A stretch of 64,000 bases of DNA from Sphingorhabdus sp. YGSMI21 (GCF_002776575.1 NZ_CP022548.1:186001-250000), one strand, 5' to 3'; shown: positions 29,348 through 39,251, counted from the first letter of the stretch. The notes: a model not told the origin generated them from the letters alone. Translations and numbers: made by a program.

Positions 29348-30484
29348 TTAATAGCCGTGCATTTCAGCAACGAGATTGGTGTGATAGTTCACATCACCCA
29401 TGAACTCCTGCAGCGCGCGGTCGCGCTTCATATAGAGGCCGATGTCATATTCGTCGGTCATGCCAACGCCGCCGTGCATCTGAACGCCTTCCTTGACCGA
29501 GAGTGACGTGGCCTTGCCGGCCTTGGCTTTGGCGACCGAAACCATCAGATCCGCCTTGGACGAGCCTTCGTCGAGCATTTGCTGCGCTTTCAGAACGGCA
29601 GCGCGGGCAATTTCCATTTCGCTGTAGAGATGGGAGATGCGGTGCTGCAAGGCCTGGAACGAGCCGATCAGCTCGCCGAACTGACTCCGGCCCTTGATAT
29701 AGTCGACGGTGATATCCATCGAGCCCGCGCCCACGCCGAGCGTTTCGGCAGCCGCGCCGGCGCGACCGGCATTCAGCAGGCGGCGCAAGACGGTATCACC
29801 ATCGTCCACCTCGCCGATCACCGCGTCGGCATCGACCGTGACGCCGTCAAATTGCACATGTGCCGCCATCGCGCTGTCGACCAGCCGCGCGCTGTCCCGC
29901 GAGACGCCCGCCGCATTGGCATCAACCGCGAACAGGGTCAGGCCTTTGTCATCACCAGCCGCACCGCTGGTCCGCGCTGCAACGATCAGCATATCCGCAG
30001 AGCCGCCCTGCACGACAAATTGCTTTTTGCCATCCAGTTTGAAACCATTGCCTTCGCGGGTTGCGGCCATGCCGATCTGGTCGGGGCGATGTTTCGCGCC
30101 TTCGTCAATCGCCAGACCGAGAACCGTTTCGCCGGCCAGAATGCCCGGGAAATATTTGTCGCGCAGCGCCTTGCCGCCCGCATTGAGCGCTTCCACGCCC
30201 GCTACTGCCGTCGTCAAAAAGGGCGAAGGCGTCAGATTGCGTCCGATTTCTTCCAGCACCACACCCGCTTCGATATGACCGAGACCGAGGCCACCCTCGT
30301 CTTCGCCAATCATTATGCCGGTGAAGCCCATTTCGGCGAATTGCTTCCACAAAGCATGCGAGAAACCGTCTTTGCATTGCTTGTCCCGAAATTCGCGAAG
30401 ATGCGCGACCGGCGCCTCGCCCTTCATAAACTCGGCTGCACTGTCGTGGAGCATCTGCTGGTCGTCGTTCAAATAAAGCGGCAT
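29348..30484 (-). CDS. Acyl-CoA dehydrogenase, small-subunit type
   Basis: Acyl-CoA dehydrogenase of 378 residues without the strong central FAD/substrate motif of the canonical enzymes, but with the C-terminal VQMHGGVGMTDEYDIGLYMK. It is encoded 81 bp after a second acyl-CoA dehydrogenase of the other type. Such pairs form alpha2-beta2 heterotetramers in steroid side-chain and pimeloyl-CoA degradation, and a heteromer is likely here. It is the second gene of the minus-strand operon. Confidence 0.87.
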   Translation of the reverse strand: MPLYLNDDQQMLHDSAAEFMKGEAPVAHLREFRDKQCKDGFSHALWKQFAEMGFTGIMIGEDEGGLGLGHIEAGVVLEEIGRNLTPSPFLTTAVAGVEALNAGGKALRDKYFPGILAGETVLGLAIDEGAKHRPDQIGMAATREGNGFKLDGKKQFVVQGGSADMLIVAARTSGAAGDDKGLTLFAVDANAAGVSRDSARLVDSAMAAHVQFDGVTVDADAVIGEVDDGDTVLRRLLNAGRAGAAAETLGVGAGSMDITVDYIKGRSQFGELIGSFQALQHRISHLYSEMEIARAAVLKAQQMLDEGSSKADLMVSVAKAKAGKATSLSVKEGVQMHGGVGMTDEYDIGLYMKRDRALQEFMGDVNYHTNLVAEMHGY

Positions 30485-30565
30485 GTTCTAGTCCTTGTCT
30501 GAAATTGTGCGCGGCGGGGTCGGGCACGAGCCGGTCCCGCCATCATGGCTATGGGATATCGCCTG

Positions 30566-31759
30566 TCAGGCGCCGGGCAGTCGCAATATCTGCTTGGATA
30601 TGACGTTCAGCATCACTTCGCTGGTGCCGCCTTCGATACTGTTCGCCTTGGTCCGCAGCCAGCTGCGTGCGGTCATCCCGCCATTGGTCGCGTCGCTTTC
30701 CCATTCCAGCACTTCGCTGCCACCGGCCGACATGATCAGCTCGTGGCGGCGCTTGTTGATTTCGGTGCCGGCATATTTCATCATATTGGGCTGCGCCGGG
30801 TGGCAAAGCCCCGCCTTGAACGTATCGCCAAAGCGCTCGGCCATGGCGCGGAAGGCCAGCACTTCGATATCCATTTCCGCCATTTGGGCGCGCAGCATCG
30901 GATCGTCGAGACGACCCATTTCATCGCGGCCCACCTGGTCGGCAAATTTGGCGCCCAGCGATGTCGCGCCTTCCGAACCGCCGCCGGAAATCATGCTGCG
31001 CTCGTGGCCCAGCAGATATTTGGCAACGTCCCAGCCCTTGTTGACTTCATAGACGACCGAGGAAACGCCCTCGCCATATTCTTTCGGCACTTTGACATCA
31101 TCGAAGAATGTCTCGCAGAAGGCCGACTGGCCGGAGATCAGAACGATCGGCTTGGTGCTGACGCCTTCGCTGGTCATGTCGAACAGCATGAAGGAAATGC
31201 CCTTGTGCTTTTCATTCTTGTCGGTGCGCGTCAGGCAGAAGATCCAGTCCGCCTTGTCGGCATAGCTAGTCCAGATTTTCTGGCCGTTGATCAGGAAATG
31301 ATCGCCCTTGTCGACCGCGCTGGTTTGCAACGAGGCCAGATCGGAACCGGAACCCGGCTCGGAATAACCCTGGCACCAGCGGATTTCACCGCGGGCGATC
31401 GGCGGGAGAAAATGCTTCTTCTGTGCTTCGGTGCCGAAATGCAGCAATGCGGGGCCAAGCATCCAGATGCCGAAGCTCGACAAAGGCGACCGGCATTTGA
31501 GCCGGGCCATCTCCTGGCCGAGAATTTTTGCTTCAGCCCGTGACAATCCGCCACCGCCATATTCTTTCGGCCAGTCGGGAACCGTCCATCCCTTGGCCGC
31601 CATGATATCCAGCCATTCTTTCTGGCCCGGCTTGAAGGTCGCATTGCGTCCGCCCCAGACGGCGTCTTCTTCGCCTGTCATCGGCTCGCGCATCTCCGGC
31701 GGGCAATTGGCTTCGAGCCATGCGGCGGTCTCCGCGCGGAATGTTTCCAGATCGGACAT
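30566..31759 (-). CDS. Acyl-CoA dehydrogenase, large-subunit type
   Basis: Acyl-CoA dehydrogenase of 397 residues with GYSEPGSGSDLASLQT (FAD/substrate loop), ING QKIWTS-like segment and C-terminal NSIEGGTSEVMLN. The ATG at 31759 is preceded by AAGGAAAATCGTG; the GTG one codon upstream is an alternative. It leads the operon acyl-CoA dehydrogenase (large), acyl-CoA dehydrogenase (small), SDR, and its promoter region carries a palindromic operator candidate. Likely partner of the next protein. Confidence 0.88.
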   Translation of the reverse strand: MSDLETFRAETAAWLEANCPPEMREPMTGEEDAVWGGRNATFKPGQKEWLDIMAAKGWTVPDWPKEYGGGGLSRAEAKILGQEMARLKCRSPLSSFGIWMLGPALLHFGTEAQKKHFLPPIARGEIRWCQGYSEPGSGSDLASLQTSAVDKGDHFLINGQKIWTSYADKADWIFCLTRTDKNEKHKGISFMLFDMTSEGVSTKPIVLISGQSAFCETFFDDVKVPKEYGEGVSSVVYEVNKGWDVAKYLLGHERSMISGGGSEGATSLGAKFADQVGRDEMGRLDDPMLRAQMAEMDIEVLAFRAMAERFGDTFKAGLCHPAQPNMMKYAGTEINKRRHELIMSAGGSEVLEWESDATNGGMTARSWLRTKANSIEGGTSEVMLNVISKQILRLPGA

Positions 31760-31771
31760 CACGATTTTCCT

Positions 31772-31789
31772 TTTAATTGAGCAATTAAA
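31772..31789. promoter_or_regulatory. Operator candidate TTTAATTG-AG-CAATTAAA
   Basis: Perfect 8-bp inverted repeat with 2-nt spacer, 13 bp upstream of the large acyl-CoA dehydrogenase ATG and in the divergent region shared with the SDR-MFS operon. A similar site (13 of 18 positions equal) is at 34324-34341. Confidence 0.5.
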
Positions 31790-31986
31790 GTTGGACTATC
31801 ATAATTGCGTTGATCGATTCAATGATTCCCTTGGCCTGACGGCGAAAAAAAATCGGAGGATCGGACGCAGGACTGGTTCACCATCATCCGGCCTTGAGAT
31901 TTCCGTAACGGAAACGAGGGCCGGCGGCACAAGTGATTGACGCTCACGGGCTTCATCGCTTTACTGCCGGAAAAAAACGGGAGCGC

Positions 31987-32829
31987 ATGAGGATGAGATT
32001 CAAGGGCAAAACCGCCGTTATTACCGGTGGATCATCGGGCATAGGACGCGGCAGCGTCGAACTGTTCCTCCGCGAGGGCGCGACCGTCGTCATGGGCGAT
32101 ATCGACGAAGCGGAAGGCACCGCGATGATGTCGGCGATGGGCGAAAATTTTCTGTTCAAGACATGCGATGTCACGCAGGAAGCCGAGATCAAGGCGCTGA
32201 TGGACTATGCGGCCGAAGAGACCGGCGGCATCGATATCGTGTTCAACAATGCCGGTGCCGGCGGTCCGCGGGCTCCGATAGACGAGATCAGCGGCGATGA
32301 CTGGGATTTCGCCATGGCCCTGCTGCTGAAATCCGTCGCCATGGGTATCCGCCACGCCGCGCCGCATCTCAAGGCACGCGGCGGCGGAGCGATCGTCAAT
32401 ACCGCCTCCATCTGTTCCTTTCAGGCAGGCTATGGCCCGATTGCCTATTCCACCGCCAAGGCCGGTGTGCTGCACCTGACCAAGGTCGCCGCGGCCGAGC
32501 TCGCGCAATATAAGATCCGGGTAAACGCGATATGCCCGGGCTTTATCCAGACCAATATTTTCGCCTCCACCGTCGGCGCGAACAAGGAAGAGACGCAGGC
32601 AATCAATACGGTTCTCGGCCAGGCCGCTGCCAGCGCGCAGCCGGTTGCCCGTCCCGGCGTCCCCGCTGACATCGCCGAAGCGGCGGCCTATCTCGCGTCG
32701 GATGCCGCCGGCTTTGTCACCGGCACGCATATCTTGGTCGACGGCGGCATGCTGGTCGGCACCCAGGGCAGCTGGGATCCGGAAGTGCCGGGCATGCTGG
32801 ATGCCATTTTGCCGGAGCATTTGCGTTGA
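31987..32829 (+). CDS. SDR-family oxidoreductase
   Basis: Short-chain dehydrogenase of 280 residues with TGGSSGIGRG, NNAGAGG and active-site YSTAKAG (YxxxK). The ATG at 31987 follows CGGGAG; a second ATG two codons later is possible. It overlaps the following MFS gene by 4 nt and is divergent from the acyl-CoA dehydrogenase pair. Likely a hydroxyacyl or alcohol dehydrogenase in the same pathway; substrate unknown. Confidence 0.85.
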   Translation: MRMRFKGKTAVITGGSSGIGRGSVELFLREGATVVMGDIDEAEGTAMMSAMGENFLFKTCDVTQEAEIKALMDYAAEETGGIDIVFNNAGAGGPRAPIDEISGDDWDFAMALLLKSVAMGIRHAAPHLKARGGGAIVNTASICSFQAGYGPIAYSTAKAGVLHLTKVAAAELAQYKIRVNAICPGFIQTNIFASTVGANKEETQAINTVLGQAAASAQPVARPGVPADIAEAAAYLASDAAGFVTGTHILVDGGMLVGTQGSWDPEVPGMLDAILPEHLR

Positions 32830-34256
32830 CAGAGGCGTCCGACAAGCTTCCGCTCCCGACCAAGATTCTATACGGGTTCGGCGCCTCCGCCTACGGGATC
32901 AAGGACAACGGCTTTTCCGTCTTCCTGCTCTATTATTATAATCAGGTCGTCGGCATGCGCGCCGATGTCGTCAGTCTGGCGATCGCCATTGCGCTGTTTG
33001 TCGATGCGTTTATCGATCCGCTGATCGGCCAGATGACCGACCGGACCCGAACCCCGATCGGGCGTCGCCACCCGTGGCTCTATGGCGCCGCTTTTCCCAT
33101 CGCGATTGCTTGGCTGCTACTGTGGCACCCGCCGGAGACCAGCGCCACGCTGCAATTTTTCTATCTGCTGACCATGGCGATGCTCGTCCGGATCACCTTG
33201 TCCGCCTACGAGGTCCCTTCGCTGGCGCTGCTGCCGGAACTCAGCCGCGACTATCATGACCGCACCAGCACCTTGCGCTATCGCACTCTGTTCGGCTGGG
33301 CGAGCGGCCTTGGCATCATGGTTTTCGCTTATGGCGTGCTATTGGTACCGAGCGAGAAATATCCCGTCGGCATGCTCAACGTCGACGGCTATTCGACCCT
33401 CGCCATTGTCGGCGCCTGTATCATGGCCTTTGCTGTTCTGCTCTCCGCTGCCAGCACCCACAAGCGCATGGTCGACCGCTACAAGGCCGAGAGCAGCCCG
33501 CCAAAGACGGCGGAAGGCTTTAGTGAAATGCTCTCGGCATTTCGGTTCTCGCCCTTCCTGCTGCTGATGTTTGCGGGCGTCTTCGCCTTCACTAATCAGG
33601 GCCTGCTATTCGCCATGACGCCTTATCTGCTGACGCATGTCTGGGAATTCGGTTCGGCAGAAATGACCCTCTATTCGGCGGTCCTGTTCATCGGCGTCAT
33701 ATTGGCGTTTCTGCTGGTCACCCCGATCTCCAAGCGCACCGGAAAGCCGAAGGGTGCCGCCCTGCTGACGGCCTTTGCCGTGATCGTCGGCACGGCGCCT
33801 TACTGGCTGCGGATGGTCGATCTTTTCCCGGCGCCCGGCTCGCCGAATCTGATCCCGGTCCTGTTCACCTTTCTCGTCATCAACATAGCGGCCGGCATTT
33901 CGGCGATGATCCTGACCATGTCGATGATGGCCGATGTCACCGATGCTTACGCCTTTGAAGTTGGCAAGCGGACGGAAGGCCTGTTCTCCTCCGGCATGTG
34001 GTTCATGCAGAAAATGGTCGGCGGCATGGGCATATTGCTTTCCGGGCTGATCATTTCCTTCATCCAGTTGCCCGCGCAAGCGGTGCCCGGGACGGTGGAT
34101 CCCGCCATTGTCGACAATCTCGCGCTGATTTTCGTAAGCATGGTTACCGCGATCGGTATCGCCGGGACCTGGGCCTATACGCTGTTCCCGCTCGGCGAGC
34201 AGGACCATAGCGACCGCATCGCGAAGCTGTCGGCGAGCATGCCGAAGGTGAAATGA
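32826..34256 (+). CDS. MFS transporter, GPH (glycoside-pentoside-hexuronide) type
   Basis: Membrane symporter of 476 residues with about 12 hydrophobic segments. The GPH/MelB signature is seen in KDNGFSVFLLYYYNQVVGMR, DAFIDPLIGQMTDRTRTPIG and GRRHPWLYGAAFP. It starts at TTG overlapping the SDR stop (TTGA). Although named for sugars, GPH members in sphingomonads often lie in lipid and aromatic gene clusters; here it probably imports the acid substrate of the cluster. Confidence 0.85.
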   Translation: MTEASDKLPLPTKILYGFGASAYGIKDNGFSVFLLYYYNQVVGMRADVVSLAIAIALFVDAFIDPLIGQMTDRTRTPIGRRHPWLYGAAFPIAIAWLLLWHPPETSATLQFFYLLTMAMLVRITLSAYEVPSLALLPELSRDYHDRTSTLRYRTLFGWASGLGIMVFAYGVLLVPSEKYPVGMLNVDGYSTLAIVGACIMAFAVLLSAASTHKRMVDRYKAESSPPKTAEGFSEMLSAFRFSPFLLLMFAGVFAFTNQGLLFAMTPYLLTHVWEFGSAEMTLYSAVLFIGVILAFLLVTPISKRTGKPKGAALLTAFAVIVGTAPYWLRMVDLFPAPGSPNLIPVLFTFLVINIAAGISAMILTMSMMADVTDAYAFEVGKRTEGLFSSGMWFMQKMVGGMGILLSGLIISFIQLPAQAVPGTVDPAIVDNLALIFVSMVTAIGIAGTWAYTLFPLGEQDHSDRIAKLSASMPKVK

Positions 34257-34323
34257 GGCGATCAGAATAAAACTGCTCCGGCTAGTCGTTTTCGCTGTGG
34301 CAAAGCCAGACGGCCTCTGATAA

Positions 34324-34341
34324 GTTAATTGCATAGTTAAA
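34324..34341. promoter_or_regulatory. Second copy of the AT-rich operator candidate
   Basis: GTTAATTGCATAGTTAAA matches 13 of 18 positions of the perfect palindrome at 31772-31789 and lies 18 bp upstream of the ACAD11-like gene. A shared repressor of both operons is inferred. Confidence 0.45.
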
Positions 34342-34359
34342 AAAGAAAAGGATTTGGGC

Positions 34360-35661
34360 ATGGATTTTGATCTCACGGAAAAGCAGGAATATTGGCGCAA
34401 CAGAGTCCGCGACCATATCGAGACTCACCTCCGTCCCCGCATGGCCGACTTTCACAAGGAAGAATCCACCGGCGAGCGCTGGAAAGTTCTCCAGGTCGTC
34501 GAAGAAGAGAAGAAAAAGGCCAAGGAAGCCGGCATCTGGAACCTCTTCATGCCGCCGGCCAATCCCAATCTGACGCATATTGACGATGTGTTCGAATTCG
34601 AAGGTCCCGGCCTCACCAATCTCGAATATGCGCTGTGCGCCGAAGAAATGGGCCGCGTCGGCTTTTCTTCCGAAGTGTTCAACTGCTCGGCTCCCGACAC
34701 CGGCAATATGGAAGTGTTCCACCGTTACGGCACGCTGGAACAGAAAGAACAATATCTGCGTCCCTTGATGAACGGCGAAATCCGTTCGGCCTTCCTGATG
34801 ACCGAGCCAGCCGTTGCATCGTCCGACGCGACCAATATCGAGACCGCGATTGTCCGCGATGGTGATGAATATGTCATCAACGGCCGCAAATGGTGGTCCT
34901 CGGGTCTCGGCGATCCGCGTTGCAAAATCGCGATTGTCATGGGCAAGACCACGTTCGAGGGCAGCCGCTACACGCAGCAGTCCCAGATCCTGATGCCGAC
35001 CGACGCACCGGGCGTGAACATCATCCGTCACCTGCCCGTCTTCGGCTATGACGATGCGCCGCATGGCCATATGGAAGTCGAGATGAAGGACGTTCGCGTT
35101 CCGGCATCGAACATCATCCTCGGCGAAGGGCGCGGCTTTGAAATTGCCCAGGGTCGCCTCGGACCCGGTCGTATCCATCACTGCATGCGCACGATCGGTG
35201 TCGCCGAAGAAGCGCTCGAGAAAATGGTCAAGCGCCTGCAATCGCGTATCGCTTTCGGCAAGCGCATTTCCGAACATAGCGTCTGGGACGAGCGCGTTGC
35301 CCGTGCCCGGATCGACATCGACATGAGCCGTCTGCTCTGCCTGAAAGCAGCCGACATGATGGACAAGGTCGGCAACAAATATGCCAAGGCGGAAATCGCC
35401 ATGATCAAGGTTCAGGCTCCGAATATGGCGCTGAAAATCATTGATGATGCGATCCAGGCCCATGGCGGCGGCGGCGTTTCCGACGATTATGGTCTCGCCA
35501 GCGCTTATGCCCATCAGCGGACCCTGCGGCTCGCCGATGGTCCGGACGAAGTGCACAATCGCACGATCGCCAAGATGGAATATGGCAAATATGCCGAAAC
35601 CGCCGATGGCAGCAAGATGCAGGAAAGCTTCTCGTCCGGCGACATGGGCGCAACCCGTTAG
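34360..35661 (+). CDS. Acyl-CoA dehydrogenase, ACAD10/ACAD11-like
   Basis: Protein of 433 residues. The segment [19 protein letters not shown] is the FAD loop, and the C-terminal [15 protein letters not shown] is typical of the ACAD10/11 branch rather than of ordinary acyl-CoA dehydrogenases, which have a GTxE-type motif there. In Pseudomonas putida LvaC (same branch) works with the kinase LvaA to convert 4-hydroxyacyl-CoA to 3-hydroxyacyl-CoA through a phosphorylated intermediate. An APH-family kinase lies two genes downstream. ATG at 34360; a TTG two codons upstream is less likely. Confidence 0.85.
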   Translation: MDFDLTEKQEYWRNRVRDHIETHLRPRMADFHKEESTGERWKVLQVVEEEKKKAKEAGIWNLFMPPANPNLTHIDDVFEFEGPGLTNLEYALCAEEMGRVGFSSEVFNCSAPDTGNMEVFHRYGTLEQKEQYLRPLMNGEIRSAFLMTEPAVASSDATNIETAIVRDGDEYVINGRKWWSSGLGDPRCKIAIVMGKTTFEGSRYTQQSQILMPTDAPGVNIIRHLPVFGYDDAPHGHMEVEMKDVRVPASNIILGEGRGFEIAQGRLGPGRIHHCMRTIGVAEEALEKMVKRLQSRIAFGKRISEHSVWDERVARARIDIDMSRLLCLKAADMMDKVGNKYAKAEIAMIKVQAPNMALKIIDDAIQAHGGGGVSDDYGLASAYAHQRTLRLADGPDEVHNRTIAKMEYGKYAETADGSKMQESFSSGDMGATR

Positions 35662-35670
35662 GATATTGTA

Positions 35671-36756
35671 ATGAAGGCAGCAGTACTGGTCGAAGCGGGC
35701 AAACCGCTCGTCATAGAGGATGTCGTAATTTCCAAACCGGGACCGCACGAAGTGCTGATCCGGACGGCGGCCTGCGGGCTTTGCCATTCGGATCTGCATT
35801 TTATCGACGGCGCCTATCCGCATCCCCTGCCCGCTATCCCGGGCCATGAGGCAGCGGGCATTGTCGAGGCGATCGGCAGCGAAGTTCGCACCGTCGCCGT
35901 CGGCGATGCCGTGGTGTCCTGCCTGTCGGCTTATTGCGGTCATTGCGAATTTTGTGTCAGTGGCCGCATGTCCCTGTGCCTCGGCGCAGACACGCGGCGG
36001 GGTCCGGATGAAGCACCGCGGATCACCCGGCCCGACGGGTCGACCGTGGGCCAGATGCTCAATCTTTCGGCCTTTGCCGAGCAGATGCTGATCCACGAAC
36101 ATGCCTGCGTGCGGATCGATCCCGATATGCCGCTGGACCGGGCTGCCGTTATCGGCTGCGCGGTAACCACCGGCGCGGGCACGATTTTCAACGCCTGCAA
36201 GGTGACGCCGGGCGAAACCGTGGCGGTCGTCGGTTGCGGCGGGGTTGGCCTTGCCACCATCAACGCCGCGAAAATTGCCGGCGCGGGCCGGATCATTGCC
36301 GCCGATCCGATCAAGGAAAAGCGCGATCTGGCGATCAAGCTGGGCGCGACCGACGTGGTCGACGCGATGGCCGACGATGCTGCCGGACAGATTGTCGAAA
36401 TGACCAAGGGCGGCGTCGATCATGCGATCGAAGCGGTCGGTCGTCCGGCCTCCGGTGATCTCGCGGTCGGTTCGCTGAAACGCGGCGGCACCGCGACCAT
36501 TCTCGGGATGATGCCGCTTGACCATAAGGTCGGCCTGAGCGCGATGGATCTGCTGTCCGGCAAGAAATTGCAGGGCGTGCTGATGGGCGAGAACCGCTTC
36601 CCCGTCGACATCCCGCGGCTGGTGGATTTCTACCTGCGCGGAATGCTCGATTTGGATAGCATTGTCGCGGAAACCATTCCGCTAGAGCAAATCAACGACG
36701 GTTTTGACAAAATGAAAAAAGGTGATGCGGCCCGGTCCGTGATCGTCTTTAGCTAA
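35671..36756 (+). CDS. Zinc-dependent alcohol dehydrogenase
   Basis: Medium-chain dehydrogenase of 361 residues. Catalytic zinc ligands lie in CGLCHSDLHF and GHEAAG, the structural zinc site is CGHCEFCVSGRMSLC, and the Rossmann motif is GCGGVGLA. It resembles the class that oxidises aryl or medium-chain alcohols. Its position between an ACAD11-like gene and an APH kinase suggests oxidation of an alcohol or hydroxyacid entering the same route. Confidence 0.87.
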   Translation: MKAAVLVEAGKPLVIEDVVISKPGPHEVLIRTAACGLCHSDLHFIDGAYPHPLPAIPGHEAAGIVEAIGSEVRTVAVGDAVVSCLSAYCGHCEFCVSGRMSLCLGADTRRGPDEAPRITRPDGSTVGQMLNLSAFAEQMLIHEHACVRIDPDMPLDRAAVIGCAVTTGAGTIFNACKVTPGETVAVVGCGGVGLATINAAKIAGAGRIIAADPIKEKRDLAIKLGATDVVDAMADDAAGQIVEMTKGGVDHAIEAVGRPASGDLAVGSLKRGGTATILGMMPLDHKVGLSAMDLLSGKKLQGVLMGENRFPVDIPRLVDFYLRGMLDLDSIVAETIPLEQINDGFDKMKKGDAARSVIVFS

Positions 36757-36769
36757 AAGAGGAACTTCC

Positions 36770-37831
36770 ATGAATCCACAGGAAGACATGACCGGCACAA
36801 TGGAAGTGCCCGAGAAGGACAAATTGGACGAAGCGAGCCTGGCCCGCTGGATGAAAGCCAATGTTGAAGGCTATGCCGGTCCGCTGACCCTGACCAAGTT
36901 CAAGGGCGGCCAGTCCAATCCGACTTACAAGATCGACACGCCGACAACCTCCTATGTCCTGCGCAAAAAGCCGTTCGGCAAGCTCCTGCCCTCGGCCCAT
37001 GCGGTGGACCGCGAATTCCGGGTGATCGCGGGTCTCTATCCCGCAGGCTTCCCGGTCGCCAAACCTTATGGTCTGTGCGAAGATGACAGCGTGCTCGGCA
37101 CGATGTTCTACATCATGGGCATGGCAGACGGCCGGACGCTGTGGGACGGCACTTTGCCGGACAGCGATCCCGCCGAACGCACGGCCATCTATCACGAAAT
37201 GATCGATACGCTGGCCAAGCTGCACAGCTATGACCCGACCGAACTGGGCCTGGAAAAGCACGGCAAGCCCGGCAATTATTGCGAGCGCCAGATTTCGCGC
37301 TGGACCCAGCAATATCGCCTGTCCGAGCTGCAGGAAATTCCGGAAATGGACAAGTTGATCGAGTGGCTGTCCAGAACCATCCCGGAACAGAAGGGCTTTG
37401 GCATCGTCCATGGCGATTACCGGCTCGACAATATGATTTTTGCCCATGACGAGCCCAAGGTGATCGCGGTTCTCGACTGGGAACTCTCGACCCTCGGCGA
37501 TCCTATCGCGGACTTCGCTTACTGGCTGATGGCCTATGAGATGGAGCCGGAGGGCCGCAGCGGCCTCAAGGGTATCGATCTGGCCGCCCTCGGCATCCCT
37601 TCCCGCGAAGAAGCCATTGCGCGCTACTGCGAAAAATCGGGCATGGCCGAACTGCCGCCGATGGACTGGTATCTGGCCTATAATTTGTTCCGTATTGCTG
37701 CTATTCTGCAGGGCATTCAGAAGCGGGTTGCCGATGGCACCGCCAATAGCGCCGCCGCGGCCGAAATGTCGGACCGGGTGACACCCTTGGCACAAGCCGG
37801 ATGGGAAGTCGCAAAACGCGCAGGAGCATAA
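36770..37831 (+). CDS. APH-family phosphotransferase, putative hydroxyacyl-CoA kinase
   Basis: Protein of 353 residues with the aminoglycoside-phosphotransferase fold: nucleotide loop [10 protein letters not shown], catalytic loop [12 protein letters not shown] and metal-binding [12 protein letters not shown]. This subgroup is fused to the dehydrogenase in animal ACAD10/ACAD11 and is separate in bacteria (LvaA). Given the ACAD11-like gene in the same operon, phosphorylation of a 4-hydroxyacyl-CoA is more likely than antibiotic resistance. It precedes the final SDR by 1 bp. Confidence 0.85.
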   Translation: MNPQEDMTGTMEVPEKDKLDEASLARWMKANVEGYAGPLTLTKFKGGQSNPTYKIDTPTTSYVLRKKPFGKLLPSAHAVDREFRVIAGLYPAGFPVAKPYGLCEDDSVLGTMFYIMGMADGRTLWDGTLPDSDPAERTAIYHEMIDTLAKLHSYDPTELGLEKHGKPGNYCERQISRWTQQYRLSELQEIPEMDKLIEWLSRTIPEQKGFGIVHGDYRLDNMIFAHDEPKVIAVLDWELSTLGDPIADFAYWLMAYEMEPEGRSGLKGIDLAALGIPSREEAIARYCEKSGMAELPPMDWYLAYNLFRIAAILQGIQKRVADGTANSAAAAEMSDRVTPLAQAGWEVAKRAGA

Positions 37832-37832
37832 A

Positions 37833-38624
37833 ATGGACCTCAAAGGCAAAGTTGCGATCATCACGGGTGCCGGTAGCGGCATCGGACGGGCCTCCGCCCT
37901 GCTCTTTGCCGAACATGGCGCCAAGGTCATCGCCAGCGATGTCACCGATGCGGTGGAAGACACCGCCAAGGGCTCCGAAGGCAATATCATCGCGATTAAG
38001 GCCGATGCCGGATCGGAAGGCGATGTCGAAATGCTGGTGGAAGCCGCTGAACAGCGCTTTGGCGATCTGCATGTCTTTTTCGCCAACGCCGGTATCGGTG
38101 GCGGCTTTGAAGGGATTTTCGACAGCAGCGTTGCCGAATGGCAGGAAGTGCTCCGCGTCAATCTGATCGGGCCATTTCTGGCCTGCAAATATGCCGGCAA
38201 GGTGATTGCCGAAAGCAAGCACGGTGGATCGATCATCTGCACCGCCAGCGTCGCCGGCATCCGGTCGGGCGCCGGTGGTCCGGCCTATTCCGCGTCCAAG
38301 GCCGGCGTCATCAATCTGGTGAAAGTCGCCTCGCAGCAATTTGCGACATCCAATGTCCGCTGCAACGCCATTTGTCCCGGCATCACCGAAACCGGCATGA
38401 CCCAGTTCATTTACGACAAGGCCCGCGAAAAGGGCAAGGAAGACCGGCTCGGCTATCTCAATCCGCTACGCCGCGGCGCTGCGCCTTCGGAGATGGCGGA
38501 AGTGGCTTTGTTTCTGGCCTCCGACCGCTCATCCTATGTCAATGGACAGGCGATTGCGGTTGATGGCGGCCTGAGCGCTTCCCACCCGGTCACCCGTCAG
38601 GAATTTGGCAGGACGGCCGTTTAA
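37833..38624 (+). CDS. SDR-family oxidoreductase
   Basis: Short-chain dehydrogenase of 263 residues: [22 protein letters not shown] (YxxxK), and C-terminal [10 protein letters not shown]. It is the last gene of the ACAD11-ADH-kinase-SDR operon and could oxidise the 3-hydroxyacyl-CoA produced by the kinase/dehydrogenase pair. It converges with a small secreted-protein gene 9 bp away. Confidence 0.86.
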   Translation: MDLKGKVAIITGAGSGIGRASALLFAEHGAKVIASDVTDAVEDTAKGSEGNIIAIKADAGSEGDVEMLVEAAEQRFGDLHVFFANAGIGGGFEGIFDSSVAEWQEVLRVNLIGPFLACKYAGKVIAESKHGGSIICTASVAGIRSGAGGPAYSASKAGVINLVKVASQQFATSNVRCNAICPGITETGMTQFIYDKAREKGKEDRLGYLNPLRRGAAPSEMAEVALFLASDRSSYVNGQAIAVDGGLSASHPVTRQEFGRTAV

Positions 38625-38633
38625 AATCGAGGA

Positions 38634-39251
38634 CTAGTTCGCAAAAGCGAGATCGCCGTTTCCGAGCTGTACGAAGTCGACGCGCCCCTGGCTGGCACCG
38701 CACAGGAACGAGCGCTGGTCGCTGTTCGACAATGAACCTTCAACCCGCCAGCCGGCTCCATCACGCGACACCGACTGGATTGTCGACACCCGTGCATCAC
38801 GGCCCGCTTGTCTTTCCGCTGCATCGGAACAGGCATTGATCGCCAGGTCCATGTCGCCGGTGCTGCTGTCATATCCATTGTTCGAACGCCGGTCGTCGTA
38901 GCGCGGGGCATCGTCGCGATAGTCGCGATCTTCATAGCGCCGGTCGCGGTTGCTTTTGGAAGCTGCGCTGGCAATCGCGGCAATCCCGCCGATCACCAAT
39001 ATGCCGGCCAGGACATCACCACCGTCAATCCCGCCGCGATGACGACGATGGCCACGATAACCCCGGTAGCCGCGATAGCTGCGCCATCCTTCCACCGTGT
39101 CATTTTCGGCGCTCCAGCCGAGCGCGCTGCTGTCGATCGGCGTTGCAATGGCAACAGCGCCGGGCATCGGCGCAGCCATGGCTGGCGAGAACCCGGTAAA
39201 AATCAAAGCAGTGGAGGCTGCAATAGCGGAAAATCTGGTCATTTTGGTCAT
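38634..39251 (-). CDS. Secreted protein, paralogue 1, hypothetical
   Basis: Protein of 205 residues with signal peptide (IAASTALIFTGFSPAMAAP), an Arg/Tyr/Gly-rich stretch (RSYRGYRGYRGHRRHRGG), a glycine/alanine-rich hydrophobic segment VLAGILVIGGIAAIASAAS, an Arg/Asp/Tyr-rich linker, and a C-terminal domain with two Cys (INACSDAAERQA and FLCGASQG). The same layout occurs in the next gene. ATG at 39251 follows GGGGTGATG. Function unknown; the hydrophobic segment could insert in a membrane. Confidence 0.75.
   Translation of the reverse strand: MTKMTRFSAIAASTALIFTGFSPAMAAPMPGAVAIATPIDSSALGWSAENDTVEGWRSYRGYRGYRGHRRHRGGIDGGDVLAGILVIGGIAAIASAASKSNRDRRYEDRDYRDDAPRYDDRRSNNGYDSSTGDMDLAINACSDAAERQAGRDARVSTIQSVSRDGAGWRVEGSLSNSDQRSFLCGASQGRVDFVQLGNGDLAFAN

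Noticed and set aside
34282..36525. Minus-strand open frame of about 750 codons opposite the ACAD11-like and alcohol dehydrogenase genes
   Set aside because: Both opposite genes have clear families and motifs; the frame has none and spans two genes.
36770..37831. Aminoglycoside resistance gene
   Set aside because: The fold is shared, but the operon context with an ACAD11-like dehydrogenase points to acyl-CoA metabolism.
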